From contig JAUVUL010000144.1 in assembly GCA_030600975.1 (NCBI GenBank), positions 1 to 5,823 of the forward strand: DNA of 5,823 nt, written 5' to 3'. Of the stretch, positions 1 to 5,329 are shown in pieces (within the stretch, counting starts at the first letter, position 1; every line of letters begins with the position of its first letter). The DNA is from Candidatus Aegiribacteria sp. (GTDB taxonomy: Bacteria > Fermentibacterota > Fermentibacteria > Fermentibacterales > JCC-6). The notes below the pieces were generated by a model. That model saw nothing but the letters and a program-made list of their open reading frames with translations, was not told the origin of the DNA and ran no database searches. A program made the position numbers and the translations under genes.

Positions 1-246
1 AGGAACATCGTCTTGCCATGAAATGTAATCCTCATCGGGTTCACATACCAGTTCCAGTGGCTCTGGAGAGGGTCTTGAGTCTTCTCAGAGATTAAAGTGT
101 TTCAGGATGCATCTGATGACAAACGACTGCTCGATGAATGTAATAACCTTCATGCATCCCCCGCACTTCGGGCACCTGAGAGCATCGATATCCCAGACCT
201 TTTTCAGAAGTACAGCCCACAGTTGTCTTCTGCGGCGGGAAATGCA
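1..246 (-). pseudogene. IS91/IS801-like transposase, C-terminal remnant with in-frame stop
   Basis: The minus strand encodes the C-terminal zinc-ribbon tail common in IS91-type (Y2-transposase, Pfam Y2_Tnp-like) proteins: a basic stretch (SRRRRQLWAVLLKKVW), then RCPKCGGCMKVITFIE, then VIRCILKHFNL. A TGA stop occurs at 87-85. Reading through it, the frame stays open to the window edge for 28 codons and gives a Pro/acidic tail (EDSRPSPEPLE, later ISWQDDVP) of the kind these transposases carry. Relatives, from memory, have Trp after the H-x-x-L, so TGG to TGA is the likely change. The N-terminal catalytic part with the Tyr residues is absent: upstream of about 246 the frame runs into a hairpin and an unrelated repeat. 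The open frame formally begins at a GTG at 324, but that stretch does not look like transposase. I take this as a dead, doubly damaged element. Family assignment is fairly sure; the exact boundary is not. Confidence 0.7.
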
Positions 247-271
247 GCCCCTTGGGGGCTGTTTCTGTTTT
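245..271 (+). terminator. Candidate rho-independent terminator hairpin
   Basis: CAGCCCC (245-251) and GGGGCTG (255-261) form a perfect 7-bp GC-rich stem with a 3-nt loop. They are followed by a T-rich stretch, TTTCTGTTTT (262-271), in the plus direction. This is the classical layout of an intrinsic terminator for rightward transcription. No intact rightward gene lies to its left in the window, so it may have come with an element end instead. It sits exactly where the transposase remnant loses homology. Confidence 0.5.
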
Positions 272-273
272 AT

Positions 274-299
274 CGGGCCAGACGTCACTTGCGACACTT
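274..299 (+). repeat. Dispersed 26-bp GACGTC repeat, copy 1
   Basis: Copy 1 of a three-copy family in this window. In the plus direction it reads GGGCCAGACGTCACTTGC followed by GACACTT. The reverse complement of 4979-5004 differs by only a few bases, and the similarity continues with a TGCA-A-A-TCC-like extension to about position 309. Orientation is opposite to the other two copies. It lies between the transposase remnant and a stretch without genes. Similar GGGGTCAG-type sequences are familiar to me from REP/RAYT-type or IS-end repeats in uncultivated bacteria, but that is recollection and not verified. Confidence 0.75.
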
Positions 300-405
300 G
301 CATAAATCCAATGAGAATCTGCACGATAAGTTTACCCTGAACGAGTACATCGAGTCAAAAAGGATTCTCGATTGAGTATCCCTTTACAAGTTTGCCAATG
401 TCAAT

Positions 406-458
406 ACGCAATGAGACTGGCGCATTTATGTTGATTTGTACCAGTTCTCATGATGCGT
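406..458. repeat. Bulged inverted repeat with 20-bp loop
   Basis: ACGCA, ATGAGA and CTGG (406-420) pair with CCAG, TCTCAT and TGCGT (441-458). This gives 15 base pairs interrupted by a 1-nt and a 2-nt bulge around a 20-nt loop. No T-run follows on either side, so it is not a standard terminator. It lies in the gap between the transposase remnant and the DNRLRE fragment, 28 bp beyond the DNRLRE stop codon, and could be an RNA hairpin at the 3' end of that transcript or the relic of an element end. The rest of 310-486 holds nothing else I can name. Confidence 0.5.
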
Positions 459-486
459 GATGATCCAGGATACCTCCGCTACGAAT

Positions 487-834
487 TCATCTGAACTCCG
501 CCTTAATTGCACCCATTGTAGTGTACTCGATAGAAACCGGAATGTAGTCAAGCACCAGTTCTGGACGCCAGTTTGTAGTGGAATATTCCTTCGACGCTAT
601 GGCTAACGAGGCGTTGTCACCGAAAGCATAAAGTTGGAAGCCGTAGTTCTCGTAGGAACCATTCAGAAAATCCTGGACGATATCCGTTACATCAATAATC
701 CACCAACTTTCTGGAAGAGCGGGAGGGACAATCGTTGGATCAACACACGCGGGTCTTGTGTTCCAGGTTACGCTACTTTCAACCCAAGCTATATCATTTC
801 TTCCCATGGAAAATTGTTCGAACGACCCGAACAT
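487..834 (-). pseudogene. DNRLRE-domain protein, C-terminal fragment
   Basis: These 115 residues match the second half of a DNRLRE domain, a beta-sandwich module of secreted bacterial proteins. Visible marks are WVESSVTWNTRP (17-28), WWIIDVTDIVQDFLNG (44-59), ENYGFQLYAF (62-71), an ASKE turn (80-83) and WRPELVLDY (89-97), ending in MGAIKAEFR and TGA. The first half of the domain, a signal peptide and any other module are missing. The frame stays open upstream only to 885, overlapping the end of the lipoprotein gene, and the extra residues do not resemble the domain. The ATG at 834 has no good Shine-Dalgarno sequence. The probable reading is a decayed fragment left by a deletion; a short expressed protein translated after the lipoprotein gene is possible but less likely. 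The closing W/M-G-x-I-K-x-x-F-R tail resembles natural ends of exported proteins in related phyla (recollection), which suggests the 3' end is genuine. Confidence 0.6.
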
Positions 835-877
835 CTGACCAATAGTACGTAATCGGAGGTTTGATCCCCAGTTATGC

Positions 878-2020
878 TTAATGCCCTATTTCCCGTATTT
901 CCAGTATGTAAACGAGCGGGTACATCTCGGGATTGAGAGGGATTGCAAGGTATCCGTATTCATCAATGACTATCTTCCACCTGTTAACTTCCTGCCAGCA
1001 TGGTAAAGCCACTTCGCAGGAATACATGTACTGTCCGCCGTCATCGTATATGTCATAGATGGGAGCATCCTCAGCAAAACCCTGCCTGACCCACAGCATA
1101 CCTTCAGCGTCCATCGCAAGGTCGGAGATCGCCCTGTGGGTTCTGATTAGATTAATATTAAACCCTGCATCACTTCCGGTAGCCTCTATATAGTTCAGTC
1201 TGGCCCTTTCGATCTCCCTGCGCATGAAGTCCTCGCTTTTACCGTGCTCACTGTAGGGCACGCTTATCGTCTGCACGATGCTTCCATCAGGAGCGTAGCA
1301 GTCAATGGTATACTCGTCAGTGGAGTACTCCGATACCCACAGCATCGTATCCGACATTACCGTATAGCAGAGTGAAGTGGTAACCTGGTATTTATAATCC
1401 ATATCGATCGGTGCGGAATTCTCGATGTAGACGTACTCGGGTTCAGCCGCGTCATGCCACCTGGCCAGCCCGTTACCTCCGGAATTCATATCGTGGAAGA
1501 GGTACATTCCAGCGAATGAGGAATCTCCATAAGGCTGCAGCTTGAAGGGGCTCGAGGCGTTATCGAATAGTATCTCTCTTACGAAGACGAAACTGGTGTC
1601 AAAAACCAATGCTTTTCTGTCGTAGTACGAACCAATGAGCAGGTTACCGTTATTCAGACAAGCAAGGTCGTCGGGGTAATTGCATTCCCCCGGACCGTTC
1701 CCGATAGCAGATACAGAATACATATAATCACCACTCCGCGAGAAGATCCTGGCTTCCTGGAATCTGGGATCGGATATTGCGATTCGATCCGGATTAAGGA
1801 AACATGCATCGTATATTTTCGCGAAGACGTAACAGGAATCACCGGTTTCGATTCCAATGGAATCGATTGGGACGAGTTGAAAATCGATTCTCCTGGAACC
1901 GAACTCATCATCGGTGCTGTCGCAACCGATCAATACCAGAATCTGTAGTAGTACGCAGATAGTGTAAACATGTTTTTGCAAAGCAAAACACCTTTCAATA
2001 TTTAAGAATAAGTTAGACAT
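878..2020 (-). CDS. Six-bladed beta-propeller lipoprotein
   Basis: This 380-residue protein is predicted to be exported and lipid-anchored. A short N-terminal stretch with a basic patch (KH at 16-17) precedes a hydrophobic segment (about 19-32) and a lipobox LIGC with the acylated Cys at 33, followed by an acidic, Ser/Asp-rich linker. The rest resembles the 6-bladed beta-propeller/NHL-like lipoproteins common in FCB bacteria. It has the signature GNGPGE (107-112) followed by a Pro, and repeated blade-like units such as NGNLLIGSYYDRKALVFD, DTMLWVSEYSTDEYTIDCYAPDG, AEGMLWV and YGYLAI. Length is normal for the family. The ATG at 2020 has AAGGA five bases upstream, so this start is preferred. Function is unknown; relatives are usually treated as binding or sensing proteins of the envelope. 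The stop is TAA. It is divergent from the FG-GAP gene, and a DNRLRE fragment follows downstream on the same strand. I saw no convincing promoter in its upstream region. Confidence 0.85.
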   Translation of the reverse strand: MSNLFLNIERCFALQKHVYTICVLLQILVLIGCDSTDDEFGSRRIDFQLVPIDSIGIETGDSCYVFAKIYDACFLNPDRIAISDPRFQEARIFSRSGDYMYSVSAIGNGPGECNYPDDLACLNNGNLLIGSYYDRKALVFDTSFVFVREILFDNASSPFKLQPYGDSSFAGMYLFHDMNSGGNGLARWHDAAEPEYVYIENSAPIDMDYKYQVTTSLCYTVMSDTMLWVSEYSTDEYTIDCYAPDGSIVQTISVPYSEHGKSEDFMRREIERARLNYIEATGSDAGFNINLIRTHRAISDLAMDAEGMLWVRQGFAEDAPIYDIYDDGGQYMYSCEVALPCWQEVNRWKIVIDEYGYLAIPLNPEMYPLVYILEIREIGH

Positions 2021-2025
2021 TGTAA

Positions 2026-2030
2026 TCCTT
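2026..2030 (-). promoter_or_regulatory. Ribosome binding site of the propeller lipoprotein
   Basis: AAGGA on the minus strand, five bases before the ATG at 2020. It supports that start, which leaves an N-terminal region of about 15 residues before the basic and hydrophobic parts of the signal peptide. Confidence 0.6.
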
Positions 2031-2284
2031 ACATGACATTACAGGCATATCAATGCACTTCAAATCGTATTGGCGGACTAAGATGCACTCGTTGGTTACT
2101 ACTATCTGGTTTTACATGTGTACTAGTATAACCGTTTCTACTTCAGAGGGGACATGAATCCGTATACCGAGTCTCCAGTGCACATCTGTCGGCAATCATG
2201 TCTGACTGCGCGTGTTCCGGGCAGTATCGTTTCAGGCAGGAATCGGAGGCTTATTGGGACGAATATGCTGTTTCGGTAAAATTT

Positions 2285-2301
2285 CCGGAACGGCTTGAAA
2301 T
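2285..2301 (+). repeat. 17-bp CCGGAACG motif, copy A
   Basis: CCGGAACGGCTTGAAAT. It matches 14 of 17 positions of the reverse complement of 4286-4302, and fewer of the reverse complement of 4148-4164. The first ten bases are identical to the 4286-4302 copy. Confidence 0.4.
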
Positions 2302-2382
2302 CGGGATTTCTATTGCTTCGATCTGCTCGTAAGCACCTGTCGGTGCTGCTGAGCCCAAGGCCCCCTTTCTACTTCGTTATGC

Positions 2383-2424
2383 TCCTTCGAAAATCCTCGA
2401 TCCCTTGACCCCTCGAACCCTTTT
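2383..2424. repeat. Degenerate octamer tandem array
   Basis: Consecutive 8-base units of the form NYCCTYGA: TCCTTCGA, two spacer bases, then ATCCTCGA, TCCCTTGA, CCCCTCGA and a final ACCCTTTT that runs into a T-tract (to 2426). Read on the other strand the units look like GGGNTCRA. It lies about 100 bp upstream of the FG-GAP promoter. It is non-coding as far as can be seen. Confidence 0.6.
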
Positions 2425-2477
2425 TTAACTACAACTAATTTGGAGAAGAACCATAATATTAAAAAAAAGCAATACAT

Positions 2478-2505
2478 GATCCTCAAGCTGAGTGCAGCTT
2501 AGATC
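2478..2505. repeat. Small inverted repeat upstream of the FG-GAP promoter
   Basis: AAGCT (2485-2489) and AGCTT (2496-2500) are perfect arms around a 6-base centre. Outer GATC arms (2478-2481 and 2502-2505) pair after small bulges. It lies 20 bp upstream of the -35 box, where an activator or repressor might bind; that role is inference only. Confidence 0.25.
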
Positions 2506-2525
2506 CGCGTGAAAGAAAATACTGC

Positions 2526-2553
2526 TTGACGATATATCTAAAAGTTATATAAT
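2526..2553 (+). promoter_or_regulatory. Sigma70-type promoter of the FG-GAP gene
   Basis: A -35 box TTGACG (2526-2531) and a perfect -10 box TATAAT (2548-2553) are separated by 16 bp. The expected transcript start near 2560 leaves an untranslated leader of about 50 bases before the chosen start codon at 2612. This is the best promoter in the window. Confidence 0.7.
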
Positions 2554-2599
2554 TTTAGATGAATAAGCATTTCTATTTGTTATGGGATCAACTGAACGG

Positions 2600-2604
2600 A
2601 AGGA
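2600..2604 (+). promoter_or_regulatory. Ribosome binding site that decides the FG-GAP start
   Basis: AAGGA lies seven bases before the ATG at 2612. The in-frame ATG at 2582 has no such site and would put ten hydrophilic residues ahead of a clean signal peptide, so 2612 is preferred. Confidence 0.65.
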
Positions 2605-2611
2605 AACACAG

Positions 2612-4036
2612 ATGAAAATCTTAGACTCCTTACCCTTTCTCTTTCTCCTCTCCATCACGCTCCCCGTCATGAGTGCCGATTTCCAGCAGCATACGGTCAC
2701 AAACAGCTTCACCGGACCTGCGGGTATAAGCTCCTGCGACGTGGACGGAGATGGTCACCTGGATCTGATCGGGGCAGGATGGGGCGATGACATGGTGGCC
2801 TGGTGGCGGAACTCAGGAGAAGTCCTCCCCTCCTGGAAGCAGCATCTGGTGACGGATACCTTGGATGGAGCCTCCTTCGTGTGTAGTGGAGACCTCAACA
2901 GCGATGGCTATCCCGACATCGGAGCCTCCTCCTGGTATGACGGAGTTCTCGTGCTCTTCCTGGGGGACGGTGGTTCTTCATGGGTTTCGGTAGTTCTGGC
3001 TGATGATTTTCAGAATGCCCATGAGATACACTTCGTTGACCTGGACCAGGACGGATCGACCGACGTGCTTGCCGCCGGGGGCGGGAATGCTGCGGCAAGC
3101 TGGTGGCGAAATGACGGAAGCTCTCCGGAGACCTGGGTGAGACAGGATATCTGTACCACCATGCCGGGGGGCCGTTCTGTCTGCTGGGCCGATTTCGACG
3201 GTGACGGTGACGTTGATGTTGCTGGTTGCGCACTTGACTGTGACAATCTCAGGTGGTGGGAGAACGGTGGGCAGTCAGTCTCACCCTCATGGAAAGAACA
3301 TGTACTGACCACTTCGCTTGATGGCGCTCACATGGTCAGGTCTGCCGACCTGGACCGAAACGGGTTCCCGGACCTGGCGTCGGTAGCCTGCATGTCCGGG
3401 CAGATCGGTGTCTGGCTGAACACAGGCTCCTCCTGGGAAGAGCATTCCCTTCCGGGAAGCTTCGGAATTGCCATGGGCTTGGAGTTGGCTCTCGTCAACA
3501 ACGACAGTCTCCCCGACCTGGTCGCCACCTCCATGTCTCCGGCATCGATATCTGTCTGGATGAACAGTGGCAGCGCTCCGGAAGGCTGGATCAAGGAAGT
3601 CGTGGACGGAACCCTGGTTGGTGGATGGCCTCTGACCGTAGCCGATCTGGATTCCGATGGAAGGAATGACCTCGTCGGTGGTGCCAATTCATCGTCGTTC
3701 ATAAGGTGGTACTGCAATCAGATCCCGACTGGAGTCCATGTGGAGGACTCTTCACACCACATCCTCCTGATGAACGAACCCTCTCCCAACCCCTCCAGCG
3801 GGTCGATTTCCCTGACGTATAGTGTTCCTGAGGCAATGGTCATATCCAGAACCATCATTGACACCTCGGGCAGGATTGTCAGACATCTGGGAACCCAGGC
3901 TAGAGAGCATGGAGAACACATACTCATCTGGGATGGATGCTCTCAGTCGGGGAAGCGTCAGGTTGCTGGTCTCTACTTCATGGTGTTGGTCGCAGACGGT
4001 GAACGCCATTGCCGTAAGATTGCCCTTCTCAGATAG
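2612..4036 (+). CDS. Secreted FG-GAP/VCBS seven-repeat propeller protein with C-terminal sorting domain
   Basis: A 474-residue exported protein. Residues 1-22 form a signal peptide (Lys at 2, hydrophobic core 6-19, likely cleavage after MSA at 20-22). Seven FG-GAP/VCBS units follow with a regular period of about 50 residues. Six calcium-loop motifs start at 43 (DVDGDGHLD), 94 (DLNSDGYPD), 143 (DLDQDGSTD), 194 (DFDGDGDVD), 246 (DLDRNGFPD) and 345 (DLDSDGRND); the sixth unit is degenerate at 294-302 (LVNNDSLPD). Most loops are followed about 20 residues later by a WW-x-N-x-G-like strand. The pattern predicts a seven-bladed, calcium-binding, integrin-like propeller. Residues 388-474 form a FlgD-Ig/type IX-secretion-like C-terminal domain: SPNPSSG (391-397), DTSGRIV (417-423), W-D-G at 440-442 and VAGLYF (451-456). 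The role is unknown; a surface-attached or released binding protein is likely. It has its own promoter and ends with TAG. No clear terminator follows. Confidence 0.88.
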   Translation: MKILDSLPFLFLLSITLPVMSADFQQHTVTNSFTGPAGISSCDVDGDGHLDLIGAGWGDDMVAWWRNSGEVLPSWKQHLVTDTLDGASFVCSGDLNSDGYPDIGASSWYDGVLVLFLGDGGSSWVSVVLADDFQNAHEIHFVDLDQDGSTDVLAAGGGNAAASWWRNDGSSPETWVRQDICTTMPGGRSVCWADFDGDGDVDVAGCALDCDNLRWWENGGQSVSPSWKEHVLTTSLDGAHMVRSADLDRNGFPDLASVACMSGQIGVWLNTGSSWEEHSLPGSFGIAMGLELALVNNDSLPDLVATSMSPASISVWMNSGSAPEGWIKEVVDGTLVGGWPLTVADLDSDGRNDLVGGANSSSFIRWYCNQIPTGVHVEDSSHHILLMNEPSPNPSSGSISLTYSVPEAMVISRTIIDTSGRIVRHLGTQAREHGEHILIWDGCSQSGKRQVAGLYFMVLVADGERHCRKIALLR

Positions 4037-4147
4037 GGAGGGGCCATAGGGTATAGGGATGTTCTGAGAAGGCGACACTGGCAATTCTTGACTGAGTGAG
4101 GTCCTCGGGTTATCAGGTGCTGAACATGATGAGCAATAGGAAAGTGT

Positions 4148-4164
4148 ATTTTCCATCGTTCCGG
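4148..4164 (-). repeat. 17-bp CCGGAACG motif, copy B
   Basis: The minus strand reads CCGGAACGATGGAAAAT. It matches copy C (4286-4302) at 15 of 17 positions in the same orientation. Confidence 0.5.
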
Positions 4165-4285
4165 TAACATCTCCCGAAGTAACTCATACGTTCCTGAATA
4201 CCCCAATATTCCTACCTGAAACTGACCATACTTTCCGAATACACCCCACGTCAATTGAAAAGCAGCAGAAGTCATAGTAATTTGG

Positions 4286-4302
4286 ATTTTCCGCCGTTCC
4301 GG
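4286..4302 (-). repeat. 17-bp CCGGAACG motif, copy C
   Basis: The minus strand reads CCGGAACGGCGGAAAAT. It differs from copy B only at two central positions and shares its first ten bases with copy A at 2285-2301. Confidence 0.5.
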
Positions 4303-4370
4303 GGAGAGTATGTCTGTCAATAATTACCCACCAGGATATGTATAGTTTATTCTACATCACGCTATCGGGT

Positions 4371-4396
4371 AAGTGTCGCAGGTGAAGTCCGGTCCC
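4371..4396 (-). repeat. Dispersed 26-bp GACGTC repeat, copy 3 (diverged)
   Basis: The plus strand starts AAGTGTCGCAGGTGAAG and ends TCCGGTCCC. It matches the reverse complement of copy 1 at 21 of 26 positions and copy 2 at 20 of 26, without gaps. Its central palindrome is broken (GACGTC has become GAAGTC). It starts three bases beyond the stop codon of the small barrel gene, in the same orientation relative to that gene as copy 2 has to the HdrA fragment. Confidence 0.55.
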
Positions 4397-4399
4397 AAT

Positions 4400-4831
4400 T
4401 TAAAAGACCAAACGGATATTCAGACCGAAACCACCTGCACTAAGATCTGTGTTTTCTATTATCCTTAATGATGGTCTCCAATCAGCACTTATTGATATTG
4501 GAAATGTGAATCTATATTCGAGACCCAGTTCACCAACGACTCCTAGTTGAAATGGATCATCAAAAACCACAAAAGGTCCAATACCAGCATACCAATTTAA
4601 AGCTTCTCTACCAAAACGTTTGTACAAGAAGTCCACGAGTAGATCAATACCTACACCATTTCCAAAAGATACGTCAGCATGAATCCGGCTATACCGTCCT
4701 ATAGAAATTATAGCATCAACAGCTATATCACCACCCGATACATCTCCAAAACGGACACCAAGTTCACTTATTGCTGATGCAACTGATGTAATTAACAGTA
4801 CTGCTGCTATAAGTGTGAATAGCTTTTTCAT
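4400..4831 (-). CDS. Small outer-membrane beta-barrel protein (hypothetical)
   Basis: A 143-residue exported protein. Residues 1-20 are a textbook signal peptide (KK at 2-3, hydrophobic core, cleavage after VASA). The mature part, about 123 residues, alternates polar and hydrophobic residues in short strands separated by Gly, Asp or Asn turns (for example SIGRYSRIHADVSFGNGVGI, WYAGIGPFVVF, GVVGELGLEYRFTF). It ends in ...NIRLVF with a C-terminal Phe, the usual signal of an outer-membrane barrel; the length would fit a barrel of about eight strands. Family not recognised. The ATG at 4831 has AGGAG seven bases upstream, so the start is well supported; the stop is TAA. The gene is visibly richer in A/T than the FG-GAP and C11 genes around it, which may mean transfer or simply a different expression class. 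It is probably transcribed alone. Confidence 0.75.
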   Translation of the reverse strand: MKKLFTLIAAVLLITSVASAISELGVRFGDVSGGDIAVDAIISIGRYSRIHADVSFGNGVGIDLLVDFLYKRFGREALNWYAGIGPFVVFDDPFQLGVVGELGLEYRFTFPISISADWRPSLRIIENTDLSAGGFGLNIRLVF

Positions 4832-4914
4832 TCTGTTTCTCCTGTTTTGTTTTCAGAATAATCTAACGATATCAATTTTTTTTCTCTTTTTCTCAGTTTC
4901 TTCATCTCAAGTCA

Positions 4915-4943
4915 AGGATACCGCCAGTAATATTCCCGGTCAA
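4915..4943 (-). promoter_or_regulatory. Possible sigma70 promoter of the small barrel gene
   Basis: On the minus strand TTGACC (4943-4938) and TATCCT (4920-4915) are separated by exactly 17 bp. The -35 box matches five of six and the -10 box four of six consensus positions. A leader of roughly 75 bases would precede the start codon at 4831. Confidence 0.4.
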
Positions 4944-4978
4944 TGTCAAGGTCTGGAATACTTTGGGGATAGTTTTGC

Positions 4979-5004
4979 AAGTGCCGCAAGTGACGTCTGA
5001 CCCC
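4979..5004 (-). repeat. Dispersed 26-bp GACGTC repeat, copy 2
   Basis: The minus strand reads GGGGTCAGACGTCACTTGC followed by GGCACTT. Similarity to copy 1 (274-299, opposite orientation) extends through TGCA-A-A-TCC to about 4969. The copy begins seven bases after the stop codon of the HdrA-like fragment and lies in the leader region upstream of the barrel gene promoter. Confidence 0.75.
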
Positions 5005-5011
5005 AAGGGCG

Positions 5012-5329
5012 TTAAAGATTTACCAGAGAGAAATCTACCATTTCGAGGGTCTGTTCTTCGCTGTAACCCAGCTGCTCCATAGCGCCTGAGTGACAGATTG
5101 TAGAACAGCTTCCGCATCCCTTACAAAGAGCCGTGTTAATGGAACAGACCTGTCGGCCGTTCTGCCAGATCAGGCTCGGGGCGCTGTATGGACATACAGA
5201 AACGCACATTCCGCACCCTGCGCAAACGTCGACATCCAGCCTGGCTATATTGGCCACTGACAGATACTTGTCAGAACTTATGATGATGCAGGTCCGCTCG
5301 GCAGCAGCCTTGGCCCCCTCACTGGCTGA
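5012..5329 (-). pseudogene. HdrA-like protein, C-terminal double [4Fe-4S] ferredoxin tail, 5'-truncated
   Basis: An open stretch of 105 codons reads like the end of a heterodisulfide reductase subunit A (HdrA)-type protein. It has a helix EGAKAAAERTCII (4-16), a first cluster motif C36-AG-C39-GM-C42-VSV-C46-P, a second C69-KG-C72-GS-C75-STI-C79 followed by His where Pro is usual, and a closing YSEEQTLEMV segment, then TAA. HdrA proteins pass electrons through such clusters between a flavin-bearing body and partner subunits in anaerobic metabolism. Here the FAD-binding body (several hundred residues) is missing: an in-frame TGA at 5332-5330 ends the frame, and beyond it lies another gene. A GTG at 5257 could start an 81-residue ferredoxin with both clusters intact, but no ribosome site is evident and that start falls inside the conserved tail. 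Most likely a deletion relic or an assembly join. It could be a stand-alone ferredoxin if re-started. Confidence 0.65.

Larger units (their letters stand above)
2031..2525. other. Long intergenic region between divergent genes
   Basis: No gene of normal size is supported here. Two overlapping short plus-strand frames exist: ATG 2154 to TAA (41 codons, preceded by a G-rich stretch) and ATG 2198 to TAA at 2330-2332 (44 codons, no clear ribosome site). Neither resembles a family I know. The segment also holds a 17-bp dispersed motif (2285-2301), a small hairpin AGCACC/GGTGCT (2332-2347, no T-run), a degenerate octamer array (2383-2424) and A/T-rich DNA leading into the FG-GAP promoter. The block from about 2140 to 2345 has the base texture of former coding or element DNA and may be a remnant that I cannot name. 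Confidence 0.5.
4037..4370. other. Intergenic region between convergent genes
   Basis: No supported gene. A 115-codon minus-strand frame from 4320 runs back into the FG-GAP gene, has no recognisable domain or ribosome site, and appears to be chance or remnant sequence. Within it are two copies of the 17-bp CCGGAACG motif 138 bp apart. There is also a pair of similar stretches, 4185-4204 and 4227-4247, both of the form CATAC-TTCC-GAATA-CCCC, which suggests old internal duplication. I see no hairpin with a T-run to end either neighbouring transcript. Confidence 0.5.

Noticed and set aside
313..369. GAGAATC/GATTCTC 7-bp inverted repeat with a long loop
   Set aside because: Short arms separated by 43 bases are likely by chance.
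97..375. 92-codon plus-strand frame across the transposase remnant
   Set aside because: It is the opposite strand of the zinc-ribbon tail for most of its length, has no recognisable domain and no ribosome site.
2198..2332. 44-codon plus-strand frame starting MSDCACSGQ
   Set aside because: No Shine-Dalgarno sequence and no recognisable family. The overlapping 41-codon frame from 2154 is equally plausible, so neither is supported as a gene.
2332..2347. AGCACC/GGTGCT hairpin as a terminator
   Set aside because: The 6-bp stem is not followed by a T-run and no gene ends just before it.
2895..3717. Several minus-strand frames inside the FG-GAP gene
   Set aside because: Their products are rich in Arg, Pro and Ser with no family resemblance, as expected from the reverse of a GC-rich, Asp/Gly-rich repeat gene.
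3973..4320. 115-codon minus-strand frame in the gap after the FG-GAP gene
   Set aside because: It overlaps the FG-GAP 3' end, lacks a ribosome site, and its only internal similarity (PERRKIQ and PERWKIH) comes from the 17-bp DNA motif.
274..5004. A 4.7-kb transposon bounded by inverted repeat copies 1 and 2
   Set aside because: No transposase lies between the ends, no target-site duplication is visible, and the outer flanks do not join into a single gene.
5012..5257. Complete 81-residue ferredoxin starting at GTG 5257
   Set aside because: The in-frame sequence upstream (EGAKAAAER helix) continues the HdrA-type tail, and no ribosome site precedes the GTG, so a truncated larger gene is favoured.
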